A stretch of DNA of 64,000 bases from Doryteuthis pealeii (lineage: Eukaryota; Mollusca; Cephalopoda; Myopsida; Loliginidae), in NCBI GenBank assembly GCA_023376005.1, contig CM042160.1, positions 81,720,808 through 81,784,807 on the forward strand, in the 5' to 3' direction. The notes under the pieces were generated by a model, which was not told the origin of the DNA, searched no databases, and worked only from the letters and a program-made list of their open reading frames with translations. Positions 44,037 through 55,339 of the stretch are shown piece after piece (the first letter of the stretch is position 1; every line of letters starts with the position of its first letter). A program made the position numbers and the translations under genes.

Positions 44037-44340
44037 GTTGGATTTGGATTCTACAGAGTTAGAATCAAACAATTTATTCGTATTTACAGACACAAACAGA
44101 ATTTCCTACAAATAAAATAAACATTTAAAACATTTATCATTTAAATAAAAAAAGATTATAATTATTTTAAAATACATTTTCGTGTTTATTTTATTTGTTT
44201 ATTGTCGTATTTTTATATTTTTTTTACGTATAAATGTTTTGTTGCTACTAGCAACGGATGTTATTGATAGTGTTTTCTTTTTTTTTCTGTCTATTCGTGG
44301 GGAATCTTGAAATTAATAAATTTCTTTTGTCTTGAAAGAA
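44037..44340. promoter_or_regulatory. Bidirectional NAA38/CYB5D1 promoter interval
   Basis: Only 304 bp separate the divergent start codons. The interval is AT-rich, contains the X-box and has no repeat I could identify. Both transcripts must start here unless NAA38 has an upstream 5' exon (an acceptor-like site lies near 44106). No clear CCAAT box or CpG island is visible. Confidence 0.75.
44241..44255. promoter_or_regulatory. X-box (RFX-type binding site)
   Basis: GTTGCTACTAGCAAC fits the X-box consensus RYYNYY-N3-RRNRAC exactly and is a perfect palindrome of 7-bp arms around C. It lies 86 bp upstream of the CYB5D1 ATG and 205 bp upstream of the NAA38 ATG. RFX factors drive ciliary genes through such sites in many animals, which fits the ciliary role reported for CYB5D1. 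Confidence 0.75.
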
Positions 44341-47016
44341 ATGGTCACAAGAAAATATTTCACCCCGAGGGAAGTTTCCTTCCACAATACAGAAGGCGAT
44401 CTTTGGGTTTCGTTTTTGGGTAAAGTTCGCGATTTAACAAATCTTTGTGAACGTGAGAAAGGTAATGTTTTTCTTATAATAAGAATCTTATTTCTAATCT
44501 GACACAATAGCAGAGCACTCACTTCATTTAGTTGCCTATTGTAACTTTATGTACTAGAAGCAGCTATCCAGCATCGCCTAGGTAGACAGGGGAAACCCTG
44601 GTGTATTGATTTGTTTACTTTTGAGATTTACAAATGCTGGACATTTTTAAGTAGAATTTTAGCTATTGGCAATTTTGTCGTCTGCTACGAGTTTTAAAAG
44701 CGAATTAAAAATAATTAAATCTATTACTTAAGGCCAAACTTTGTCTAAATCGATAAGTAGTAAAATAATAACCATCATTAAAAAAAGAAAAATATCATTA
44801 CATATGCAGTTTATTTTTAATAGATTTAAAATTATTTGTTTTGGTCAATTTCGACGCGATCCGCCATTCTGTCTATTTTTCAATGGTTTTAAAAAGACTT
44901 GTTTACAATTTGAATGTAACATTCGCAATTGAAAAAAATTACCAAAAATCAGGTAATTATCCGATTTTAATGAAATTTTCAGTATTAATTTATCAATTAA
45001 TGATTTTTTTAATGCATCAGTTATTTTATTTCAAAACTTTAATTTAATATTTTTGCTATGAAAAATTAATATATAAAATTCATTTAAACTGTGAAAAGCC
45101 TGATGTTAAGTTTAAAATGTTATATTTTTAGATTCTAAAAATAAATATCTAAACTTATTTTAGGTGCCAAAAGTAATAAGTTTTGAAGAAAAACTCGATT
45201 GAAAATGTACCCCCCCCCCTTTTTAAGCAGAAAAAATATCAATGTATAATTTTTTCTTTTATCTCATTATTTATACTGTAATTAGAAAACTATAAGACCT
45301 ACTTGAAAAAATGTTACGCCCCCAACATAAGGGGGGGGGGTCAAAATTAATTGACCTGAAAAAAATTAGAAAGTTTTGAAATAAAAATAAATAATGCATT
45401 ATAAAGATAATTCATTGATAAATAAACACTGAAAATTTCATTAAAATACGATAATTCCCTGATTTTTGGTAAATTATTTTCTGTAGGGGGGGGGGGCTAA
45501 AGTCATTTTATCAAAAACGCATTTTAGGCTCATTTTGCCAGTACCTATAGAATTTCAATGCTATTTCTATGTATATTTTAATTTTCAAATATATTCATAA
45601 ATATAAATCAAATCTTCATAACTTTTACACAAAAAGTAAGAATTGGTGCTATTTAGTGTGTATACATATTTGCTTTGTCATTAATTGTTTTATTTTCATA
45701 GTTTCATCACAACGTCTTGTCAGGTGACTGCCACTCCTTCATTCATTGTCCGTTTGTGAGCTCGTTCATGAATTTTCAATCCTACCAAAGTCTTGCATAA
45801 CTTAGAACATATCTGGCACACATAACGATCGGTGTTGACTGAGTCAACAGGTGTTGTATATGCATCACTGTGAACTTTCATGTAAAGCTTGAGACCACTG
45901 GATGTTCGGCACACTTTTGTGTAGCAGGATCATGAAAAGTCCTCACACTGGGGATCACGCTGGGAATCAGAATGTGGCATGGGAGAGACAACAATTGTAG
46001 TCGGCTAGCTCTCGTGATTGACCAAGCCTACCTTTGACAACAGGGCCCGGTCACTCTCCTCACAGATCCATACATCACCAGAATTGGCCGGCAGAGTTTC
46101 ACGTTTTCGGCACGCTCTCCTGAGTTTTGCTCAGTCCACCCTTGCAGCTTCAAACAGTTCTGCACCCCTGTATATCGTAGCCCTCCATTGCCCCCGATCA
46201 GATGTCAGGGACTCCCAATTATTGATGGGAATAGCATCCGGACATACACACATACATACATACACACTGTGAGGTGGCAAGAGGTTTAATGTTTTAGGTT
46301 AAAAAGGTAGCTAGTTATTCTTGGTGTGTATTCCTAAGGTTTGCTCTTAACCTGATCTTACTTGGGGGTCGTGCTGAAAAGGAATTCAAAGAAAGAAGGA
46401 AGAGACAAAGACAAAAGGTGGTTTTATGATTTAGGCTTTAATCACGAATCATAGCCACCACATGGTAAGGAAAATACTTCTTTGGACAGTAGTAGTGTCT
46501 TGTTTGAGTTAAGACTTAAGTCAGAATGGCTGAGAGATTATGTTGGGGGTTGGAGGTGGGTCCCTTTTCTTGCACATGCTCAGAACGTTCTTCTGGTGTG
46601 AAGGCTCATGGGAGTTTGTTATTGTTTTATTTCTATTTTATTTTAATTTTATTTTAATCCCCACAACACAACCTGCCCTTTATAAATGTATTGATAGACT
46701 AGCAGGACCTGTGAATATAACACAGTAAGATAATTTAATTACTACAACGTTTCATATGTTTACTTAAGAGCTATTGCCATATAGTTCAATATGTAAAAAG
46801 TATAATAATCTTGATTTAACTCTCTCTCACATTTTTTTTAATGGTCCATTATTTAACTGAAGTGACGAAATTCATAAGAAATAAGAATTTGGCGGATAAG
46901 CAACACCAGATAATCAGGATTTACATTTTTGCATTTCATCTTGTACAATTTGGATGGTCTCATTTTTAACCAGAGGGTGTTGCAGGATAATAACATCCGA
47001 ACAATTAAGGAACACA

Positions 47017-47047
<31 letters not shown>

Positions 47048-48099
47048 GTCAATGTTTCACATTTTTCACCGCCCTGTCGGCTGGGGCAGTAGAATACGTC
47101 GACTGTACAGTCGACGTATTCTACTGCCCCTCTGCAGAGGGGTAAGACCCCCTCGATGGGGCCATCTGTTGGCCGTGGTGGGGGCAACCTGTAATGCTAT
47201 AGGATGGAATATTGATGGCTGAACAATCCATGACACGCAACAATCCACTCACTTAGTCTAGATTAGAGTTGGAGTGGCCCTTTCGGGTCAATCTGCTGGT
47301 CACGTCAAGCCCTAGCATCTGTATGATTGTCCCAACCGTATTGCCTTTATGATAAAGCCCTAACCCTTTTCATTATATATGTGCTAGAAACATTTTTAGC
47401 ATATATATATTTACCAACCCCTCTGCACGAGCAGGATGCAACACAAGGTCAAATTCTTAAGCGGAGTTCAACAGGTTTGAATTCAGAGTTTTCCTTCTCC
47501 TAGACCGGTTGCCTAACCAAGGTTAAAGAGCCCAGTCTGCCCTGCTATTTACCCATAACTGGGGGGAGAGTAGAATTCATACCTTTCCCAAGGGTATTAG
47601 CGCTAAGTGAAATGCAATTACCACGTCCAGGATTTGAACTCGGGGCGATGAGTCCATTTCCCATGACTTTAACCATTACACCACACGCTTCCATTTTTAG
47701 CATATATGTTTCTGAGGGTCTTAGTATCCAGGGTATGACATTAAACTGCGTCTAGTAGTGAAGTTCCAATTCTGGAACTCTGGTGTGTGTGGAGTACCCC
47801 TTCATCGCCGTAGGTTTCATCTATGGGTTAAATAGGAAAAAAAAATGAGTTTTAAAGATGTGTTTAAAAATAAACTAGTGTCTACATTTAACTACATTTC
47901 CCCTTAAAATAAAATTGGATTAATTCTTAAATTAACATCACATTTTACTGAGTCTTTGAGATTTTTATCCGTTTTCTTTTTCAGGAAATATTCTTCTGAA
48001 ACCGATTCTACAAGCTGGCGGCACAGATATTTCACATTGGTTTAATCCTAAAACTCATGATGTAAGTATTAAAAAAATCTTTAAAAGAATTTGCAACCA

Positions 48100-48140
<41 letters not shown>

Positions 48141-48939
48141 AATGGGTACAAGAGATAACCTACTCGAGTTTCACCATAAGGATCTTCAGGGTTAAATCCA
48201 GTGAATTAATCGAGATACCGATTAATAGCAGTCGATCTGACGTGTGTGGTCATTGTATTAAAATGTTCATTGCGAAAGAACGCTGACTTTTGATTCAAAA
48301 AGATCTCACACCGGATGTTGATTTTTTATGGGATTCGAAAAGTAAAGAATAAATTAGAATTGATTTGTGTTAATCTATTTACTAGGATGCAGCTGTCAAA
48401 CAATTGGATGTGTCATAATGTTTAAGAAAAAAAAAGGAGGGGGGGAAAGAGAGAAAGGGGGGGGTTCAAATCTATTTATATTGTTTTGTTTTGATTTGAG
48501 TTGTTATGAGTGAGCGTAGTGATATGTATAGGTGTAAAATGCATTCACGGTAATTTTGTTATTATAATTGAGGCTTAAAACAAATTAAAAATAAGTTAAA
48601 AATAAGTTAAAAATAAGATCAAAGGGCAATGCATGTTGAATGAATTTTGGTTTTGTTAAAACATATTTAAATTTATTTATTCGAATATATTTTAATTGGA
48701 GTTGAAATCTTGGTGTTTTTGTATTATTATTAAAATTGAAAGGCCTAATAAATTAAGACTGAATAAAATGTAAATTAGAAGTTAAAAAATTAAGATTAAA
48801 ATTGAAAATTAAAAATTCTGCATATGCGTATGCATACACACGCACACACACACATACCCACATAAACATATATATACACACACACATACATATATATATA
48901 TTATAATATATTAATTTGAAAGCAATTACCAATTACTTT

Positions 48940-48971
<32 letters not shown>

Positions 48972-49233
48972 TACACACATTCAATGGCTTTTTGTTATTA
49001 CTGGTTTCAAAACATTAGATACTTCTCATCAGACAAATCGCCTTGGAAATGACATTCAAATGAATATCTTATGTTGAATGTCATTTCCAAGGTGATTTGT
49101 CTGATAAGAAGCAGCTAATGCTTTGAAACCAATGGTAACAAAAAGCCATTGAATATATAGATCATAATAATAAATATAGCTCTTACAACTGTAATCGAGC
49201 ACTTTATTTTCTTCCTCCAATATACAAAATTCC

Positions 49234-49266
<33 letters not shown>

Positions 49267-49393
49267 AGAAAGTTTGTAGAAAAAACAAGATGTTAATAGT
49301 TTTGCTGACAGAATCTGTTTCGACCAAAACTATTAACATCTTGTTTTTTCTACAAACTTTCTACACATACTGTCGGATTCATATCCATTTTAC

Positions 49394-49441
<48 letters not shown>

Positions 49442-52400
49442 TGTGTGTTATTTAAGTGATTCCATGTTATTAGGATTCAACCAAAATTGAGAACTCAAAC
49501 ATACATATAAAGATGTTATGAAATCAGACTTGAAGAGGCAAATGTAGCTGAAATAAATTAATTTCTGATAATATGAGGTTTTCATATATTTATTTGTTGT
49601 ATGGATATATGTACAGATATATATTTAATGTCTATAAATCTAAATTTATTACAATGTACCACCAATTGTCTATAGTAATTTCTTCCCCTTCTTTTCTCCC
49701 TCAGTGAACACAAATTTGTATCTCTTTTTAGAATTGTATGGATATATGTACAGATCTATATTTAATGTTAATAAATCTAAATTTTGTTCAAATGATTGAC
49801 GACCTATAGATTTGCTCTAATTTTCCAGGTGCGCACGTACGTAGACCCGGAGACGAATTGTGTGATCCCTTATTGTCCCAATGGTCGTTATATCCACATT
49901 GCCCCACCTTACCCTGATTCCAAGTGGGCTAACAATTTTGGATGTCCTTGGTGGAAAGATAATAGATATGTGATTGGTAATTTGTCCGCAAAAACAAGGT
50001 TCATTAAAATTGTTAATACACTTACATCACAAGAACATATTATTGAGGTAAGACAATCTTCAAATTTATCGGATCTTTAAATAAAGATGATTGGGTAATG
50101 GAAAAAAGAAACTGTATATATATATATATATATATTTTTATCTCATATATAAGCAGTAGTATAGTATATAGTAGCAGTGTGTGTAAGTAGGAGGGAGAAT
50201 TCACAGAAATTATAAGAAAATGTGTGGGGCTTGGGAGGAAGAGAATTGATAGGAAAAGAGTTATAGACATTTTAGGATGTGCCTGCTATATTCAAAATCA
50301 ATCTTATTCAAAATGGGTTTATATTGCTTAATGTATAGAGCTTCGAGAATTTGGAGTTTTTGTTTGTTTCTTTCTTTGTGCAGTATGTGTGTCTTTTTGG
50401 TTAGAATTTTCTGGTAATTAGAGGGGGGGGTATGCATGGGATTTTAAGTGATGTGAAATGGAGCTGGTATTGGATAGCAGCCCCATCCTAAAATGTCTAT
50501 AACTCTTTTCCTATCAATTCTCCTCCCCCAATCCGTATAGACTGGCTGCTAATGTATTGTCTGGGGATCTTTTAGTAATTTTTTCTCTCCAACTCTCCCT
50601 CTTCTTTCCACTGTATTAAAACAATCGGTTCTTTTTATTACCCCTCCTTCTAATTCTAAGTTGTTAATTCCTATCTCTAAGGGGTCAGGAGGTATGTCCG
50701 TTAACTGTGGGGTTTTTGAATCAGGACTTGGTGTTGGCTAGTCTGACTTTGGTCTATTTCTAGAATTTATGAAATGTACTGCTTTTTACTGATAGGAAAC
50801 TTTTAGAAAAATTTTTTTTTTATTATTTGTATTTTTGGGACTATTGTCCTCATCTTATGGTTCTATACATTTCGGTTGATGTGCCCTCTGACCTTCTGCA
50901 GGTGTTTTTTGTCAAACTCTAGAATCTTCTCAAACTCAGGAGACTTCTTGTCATTATCATAAACTCAACCCTAATATTTGCTGTACCACATGTCCAACTG
51001 AACACATATGCAACAGATATTGTTGTTGGCACCCTTCTGTCCATGAGAGACGATGGAGTAGTGTCAAAGTTTTTTTTTCTCTTTGAACTACATAGCCTGG
51101 GCGGGTCGGTATGGAGGATAAGCTGTTGCCCATGCAGCAAATCCCCCCTCGCCACACTGACACTGTGATCCAAAGGAAAGGTAAGGGACCAATGCAATTT
51201 GGCAACGGCAGTGTCGCAGGAGTTAATGGGTAGCACTGGATTTCAGCATCACACCACCTTTAGGGACTCTGGCTCCTGATTTGTTTTTGGGATTTGCTCC
51301 CCTAGCCTTTCCTTGAAAGGCAGCAGAGGTTTACTTAATGGATAAACGCAAAAAATTAAAAATCGAAAATTTGCACCCAGATTTCGTCAGTCTCAATCCC
51401 CCCTCTTAAAAATCAAATTGCCCCTCCCTGCGGGGCGTATGTCCCACTTTTGGAACCACTGATATAGAATCACATTTTTGTCGCCATCGCACCTAGGACC
51501 CCTCTGATTGGAGGTACTTGTTAGGTTCCCATCTAGAGGTCGAATAGATCCGTTTAAAAAAAGAAAAAAGAAGAAAAAACAGAAAAGAAAGAAAACCCCC
51601 TCCTTCTTTTTGAAAGATATTTCCCTGGGGGGGGGGGGAGTTCAAAACTCAAGATACAATAGTTTGTATCATAAGTAAATAAAATCATCAAATTTATTAA
51701 AAGAGTAAAAAAAAAATTGAAATGGACATTTAGTTTTGATAACTTTAAATATATATTAAAATAAAACTAATTATATCTAAATATATAATACCGGGTATGT
51801 ATTTATTAAAACCATTTAAAAAAAAAAACCGAGGACCTTCTATGGTTGCATGCTCAAATTTTGGGTGTAGGGCAACAGATATAAGAGTTGAGTTAATACA
51901 GTCCTAAGTGACAATCATCTGTAGGTTGCAGGTTCAATCCTGACCAAGGGTGATAATAACATAGAATACTTAACATAGCTTAACACCTGTGCCCAATCAT
52001 GGTTAACAGAATGAGAACAGTCTATCCCCGTGGATTGAATAAAGGGTTTAGTTCAAAGTTATGGCATGAATGCTCCCAACTTTGACAAGAAAGTTCCAAA
52101 GTTTGAAGAGAAGGTTCCTGAGTTCAAGAAGGTTCCTGAGATCAACAAAAACCCCTGAAGAGTGCCAGAGGGCACAACGACCAAAATGTTGTATATAGAA
52201 CCATAAAGATGAGGACAATAGACCAAAAATCCAAATAATCCAAATTATTAAGCATCATCTCAAAAATTTAGACAAATAGGAAATTTTTAGAAAAAGATAA
52301 AATCTGTTTACAGTTAAAATTCTACCACTTAGGAATCATTAACAAGTCTGTCGCTCTTTCTTTTACAGGTGTGTTCTGAAGAACGACTTGATGCCATCCT

Positions 52401-52599
52401 GGAACGATATTTGGTGTACAATGCGCATGCAGCTAGTTATACATGGAAATACGACAAAAAAAACCTGGACATGAACAAAACACTCGATGAGAACGGCATC
52501 AGAGATGAAGACGAAGATTTCTACGAGCTGCGAATGAAAGACAATGAATTTCTTCAAACGATTCATCTTTATTTCAATGACGATCTCACAGAGAAATGA
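44341..52599 (+). CDS. CYB5D1: Cytochrome b5 domain-containing protein 1
   Basis: Exons 44341-44461, 47985-48061, 49829-50047 and 52369-52599 join in phase to give 215 residues, close to the human length of about 228. The N-terminal part ([42 protein letters not shown]) is the divergent cytochrome-b5-like domain. The classic HPGG haem motif is absent. The middle holds [13 protein letters not shown] and [19 protein letters not shown]. The C-terminal part ([34 protein letters not shown]) is characteristic of the family. The start is the first ATG after in-frame stops around 44314-44319. CYB5D1 is reported as an axonemal protein affecting ciliary beating. It is head-to-head with NAA38 and an X-box lies 86 bp before the ATG. 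Confidence 0.94.
44930..45551. repeat. Hairpin element in CYB5D1 intron 1
   Basis: AAATTACCAAAAATCAGGTA...TGAAATTTTCAGT and the inverted ACTGAAAATTTCATTAAAAT...CTGATTTTTGGTAAATT form arms of about 130 bp. The right end reads GGCTCATTTTGCCAGTACCT. Confidence 0.72.
45720..46245 (-). pseudogene. LINE ORF C-terminal remnant with zinc finger
   Basis: The minus strand reads [20 protein letters not shown] and AACRKRE-like text, then a gap and [25 protein letters not shown], a C2H2 finger. The order (W-x-LA-DR-x-WR followed by a C2H2 finger) is typical of LINE ORF2 ends. Frames are broken. Confidence 0.72.
47083..47130. repeat. 48-bp perfect palindrome
   Basis: GGGGCAGTAGAATACGTCGA continues to a centre at TGT/ACA and mirrors exactly to TCGACGTATTCTACTGCCCC with no spacer. 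It abuts the left edge of the family C copy. Confidence 0.9.
47131..47860. repeat. Family C repeat, copy 3, split by a SINE
   Basis: GCAGAGGGGTAAGACCCCCT at the left and GAAGTTCCAATTCTGGA...CATCTATGGGTTAAATAG at the right. A SINE lies between. Confidence 0.75.
47407..47691 (-). repeat. tRNA-derived SINE (family B) with target duplication
   Basis: CATTTTTAGCATATAT at 47391-47406 and 47692-47707 flanks a 285-bp full-length copy. B-box in minus orientation: CGAGTTCAAATCCTGG. Confidence 0.92.
48100..48325. repeat. (TA)n tract and foldback arm
   Basis: After (TA)n, AGATAACCTACTCGAGTTTC and ATAAGGATCTTCAGGGTTAA match one arm of the 21757 family. Confidence 0.7.
48830..48966. repeat. CA/TA simple sequence
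   Basis: Mixed CACACA and TATATA runs. Confidence 0.8.
48980..49155. repeat. Foldback element, about 80-bp arms
   Basis: TTCAATGGCTTTTTGTTA...AATGACATTCAAATGAA and the inverted TTGAATGTCATTTCC...TAACAAAAAGCCATTGAA. Confidence 0.85.
49245..49440. repeat. Hairpin and (TA)n tract
   Basis: GTGTAGAAAGTTTGTAGAAA and TTTCTACAAACTTTCTACAC bracket a hairpin of about 110 bp, followed by (TA)n at 49400-49438. Confidence 0.85.
50115..50535. repeat. Inverted-repeat element
   Basis: GAATTGATAGGAAAAGAGTT...TTTTAGGATG and the inverted CATCCTAAAATGTCTATAAC...TATCAATTCTCCTCCC surround a unique middle of about 210 bp. In CYB5D1 intron 3. Confidence 0.75.
50950..51245 (-). repeat. LINE 3' end fragment
   Basis: The minus strand reads AAAAAAAAACTTTGACACTA then CTCCATCGTCT and GACAGAAGGGTGCCAACAA. 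It matches the 3' ends at 10730-10790 and 30965-31020. Confidence 0.6.
51595..51880. repeat. Helitron-like diverged fragment
   Basis: Shares ATAACTTTAAATATATATTAAAATAA-type text, in short pieces, and TGCATGCTCAAATTTTG with 22560-23120. Boundaries unclear. Confidence 0.4.
51895..52260. repeat. Family G repeat, copy 3 (uninterrupted)
   Basis: GTCCTAAGTGACAATCATCT, GGTTGCAGGTTCAATCCTGA, GACAAGAAAGTTCC and AAAGATGAGGACAATAGACC. Confidence 0.7.
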
Positions 52600-52670
52600 T
52601 GAAGACCACAAATAGTCTCGAAACTACATCAACCACAATACATACTTTGTTTTCCTATGAATTATTGAGA

Positions 52671-52676
52671 AATAAA
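52671..52676 (+). terminator. Polyadenylation signal of CYB5D1
   Basis: AATAAA lies 72 bp after the CYB5D1 stop codon, giving a plausible short 3' UTR. Confidence 0.6.
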
Positions 52677-52849
52677 ACAAAGTTCAGAGTGTAAGTTCCA
52701 TAAAAATATTTGCAGGCAGATTCTTCAATTGAATATATTAATTTACTAAGAATTGTACTATACATACTTATGTATCATAAGACTTTCTGAGAAATGAATT
52801 TAAGACAAAAAAGAGACCCCTCCCTAAAATACATTTAACGCCCTAAGTT

Positions 52850-53230
52850 GGTTGTTTTTTTTCAAGTAACACCGATGTGGCGCGAAGCTTGGGGTTGTTA
52901 TTTTAAAATTCACCGGGCAGCAATTTCGGAGGCAGGGGACCGGGACGCACTTCCTCATAAATTACCAAATTATTTTTTAGTTTTCATTTTCATTTTATTT
53001 TTTGATTTTCGGTACTTATTTACTACTTGAGCAGATTCTTAAAAAAAAAAACGGTACTCTTCGCGGAGAACCGTCCCGCCTCCTGCCTCAAAAAACGCTA
53101 GCCCGTGGCTGCTGAAAAAAACACCAGCTACGATTGAAGTCCGTAGACGAAGCGGTGTCACTTGCAAAAACAAAAAACAAAACAAAAAACCCCAACCAAC
53201 TTAGGGCGTTTTTCCTGAAAACCCAACCCC
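52850..53230. repeat. Element related to 12562-13021
   Basis: GGGGTTGTTATTTTAAAATT, CAGCAATTTCGGAGGCAGG and CTTCCTCATAAATTACC match that element's arm. CGCCTAAGTTGG-like outer text is inverted at GCCCTAAGTTGGTTG (52840) and CCAACCAACTTAGGGCG (53190). Confidence 0.65.
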
Positions 53231-54074
53231 AACCCTAAACTCTAACCCCATCCCTACTTAAAATTAACAGTTTTATTACAAAATGTCCGGGTTCTAAACA
53301 GAAAAAACAGGTTAGAAAAAACAGAGCCTAAATTATTTATTTTCCCATTAAACTAATCCTAAACACCAACCTCAAACCCAAACCCAAGTTTTTTTTATAA
53401 AGAGCAAAAGAGATAGAGAGAGAGAGAGTGTGTAGGGGAGAGTCAGGAATGTAACAAGGATGTGTAAATTAGCATGGAAAAGTTTTTAGGAAGAATATAA
53501 GAATTATGTGTAGATTAGCATGGAAAAGTTTTTAGGATGAACCAGCACAACACCACATGGTATTTTTCTATTGGTCAAAACGTGTGGCAAAGTGTGGCAG
53601 TTTAGGAGTGAGAGGTGAGAGTGTGTGGTCAGTTTGGGGCAATGCATTGACTGAGTGAGATGTGGGCTCTGCTCAAGGCAGTTTTGATTTAAGGGAAAAT
53701 AAAAATCTCATAAGAAAAAGATAAGTCACCTTGTGTTATTACTAAAAACTATAAATGGCACAAGGCAAACTATCCTCCAGCATCCTAGGTCAGTTCCAGA
53801 CTCAAAACATCAAAGATTTGTCAGCTTAGCAACCAGATTCGAGCCTCTCAAAGTAGTACCAGTCCAGAGATAAGTATACAACGATTATTTTTACTATCAA
53901 CACATTATCACTCCATTCCGACATGAGAACCATGATGTTACAATATTACGGTGTCACACTATATGTGATAGAAATGTTGTGTTTGTAAATAGTTGACCAA
54001 GGTTTGGTCTAGAAGGTCTACTGTATATACTCGTGCGTCATGCAACTCTCTGAGAAATTTTAGTTTGGGGGTGG

Positions 54075-54358
54075 GGGAGTCTCCGTGGTATATTGGCTAA
54101 CATGCGGGACTGAAACATTGTTGTAAGTGAGTTTGAATTCCAGTTATTACGTTCACTTTTGGGCTGATACCCTTGGGAAAGGTATGAATCTAACTATTCC
54201 CCCTCCAGTAATTAGTAAGGCAGACTGGGTTCTTTAACTTTGGTTAAGCAACCAGTCTAGGAAAAGAAAAAAACTCTATATTCAAATTTTTTAAACTCTG
54301 CTTAAGAAATTGACCTTGCGTCACTTCTTGCTCGTACAGAGGGGTTGGTAAATATATA
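54075..54358 (+). repeat. tRNA-derived SINE (family B)
   Basis: CCGTGGTATATTGGCTAAC, TACCCTTGGGAAAGGTATGA, GGTTAAGCAACCAGTCTAGG and GGGGTTGGTAAATATATATT. Confidence 0.8.
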
Positions 54359-54360
54359 TT

Positions 54361-54460
54361 AGGGGGCCACATCATATGTGTGATTCAAACTTTGTGCATG
54401 TAGTTGGCCAATTCTACGTCTAGTTTGTGTCTCACATATGATGTGACTCCTTTAATATTA
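54361..54460. repeat. Hairpin
   Basis: GGGCCACATCATATGTGTGA and TCACATATGATGTGACTCC with a loop of about 55 bp. Confidence 0.7.
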
Positions 54461-54505
54461 GGGTAAAATTTACATCTCAGAAAGTTGCATGAAACTTGAG
54501 TATAT

Positions 54506-54928
54506 ATGTTATCTCTCTATTTGATGGCTCCACAGGCTGGCACATTGGAACATCAACTCGTTTTTCCAACTGAAATAACGTTAACGGCCCAGCGTCCTGA
54601 TATTGTCATTTGGTCTGTTAATCAAAAGAAAGTTTTTATCGTTGAATTGACAGTTCCATTTGAAGAAAATCTTGATTGGGCAAATCAGCGGAAGTTGGAA
54701 AAATATGAAGACCTACGTGAACAATGCATCAGAAACGGATGGATAACAGATGTATTTCCCATCGAAGTCGAATGCCGGGGATTTATTACCAACTCAACCT
54801 CAGCATTTTTGTCTAAACTTGGACTTTCTCCACCAGACAAGAGGAAATACTTAAAAAAGATTCAGGATAAAGCTCTAAACGCATCAGCGTGGATATGGCA
54901 GTCCTATATTGTGACATCAAACCGATAA
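54506..54928 (+). CDS. Retroelement-derived endonuclease-like ORF fragment
   Basis: The open frame of about 140 codons includes RPDIVIW, VFIVELTVPFEENL, ANQRKLEKYEDLREQC, DVFPIEVECRGF and ALNASAWIWQSY. This pattern (RPD-x-VIW followed about 10 residues later by V-x-ELTVP-x-E and a K-x2-KY segment) is what I recall downstream of reverse transcriptase in LINE-like elements. It resembles a PD-(D/E)xK restriction-like endonuclease: D, E and K are all present. No polymerase sequence precedes it here, so it is a truncated element rather than a host gene. The first ATG may not be a real start. Confidence 0.6.
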   Translation: MLSLYLMAPQAGTLEHQLVFPTEITLTAQRPDIVIWSVNQKKVFIVELTVPFEENLDWANQRKLEKYEDLREQCIRNGWITDVFPIEVECRGFITNSTSAFLSKLGLSPPDKRKYLKKIQDKALNASAWIWQSYIVTSNR

Positions 54929-55259
54929 AGTCTGGTAGTATCATGAGATACTGCTGGGGCGTTCTGGGTTAGTGGTAATGATGCTTCGGCCCCGAAACCA
55001 TGCCTGAACCCAGAGTCATCATCTGATGAAGGCTTTGTTGGTTGCAATGCTACTGTGTAAATAACAGTCATTGTATGAAGATTATCTCTCTTATTGAATT
55101 GATCCTGAAAAACAATTTTTGAGGAAATCTTCAAAATGAATCAAATTTTCTTGCAATCCAATTTAAGAGTGGGAGATTACTTCCAACAATTTAGTCTTAT
55201 TTCACTGATACTCCCCCAGAAAATGTTAAGACTGGAAAATGGATCGATCCAAATGGTAA

Positions 55260-55285
55260 AGAGTTCAATTTATCCCCCCCCCCCC
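55260..55285. repeat. Poly-C run
   Basis: About 12 C followed by GCC and an A run. Confidence 0.8.
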
Positions 55286-55339
55286 GCCAAAAAAAGTTTT
55301 GTAAAATTTGGTTGATGTTATTAATATTTCAAACTCCAG

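Noticed and set aside
50919..51236. ORF of 105 codons, minus strand
   Set aside because: Falls on the 3' UTR of a LINE remnant, shown by the shared tail sequence.
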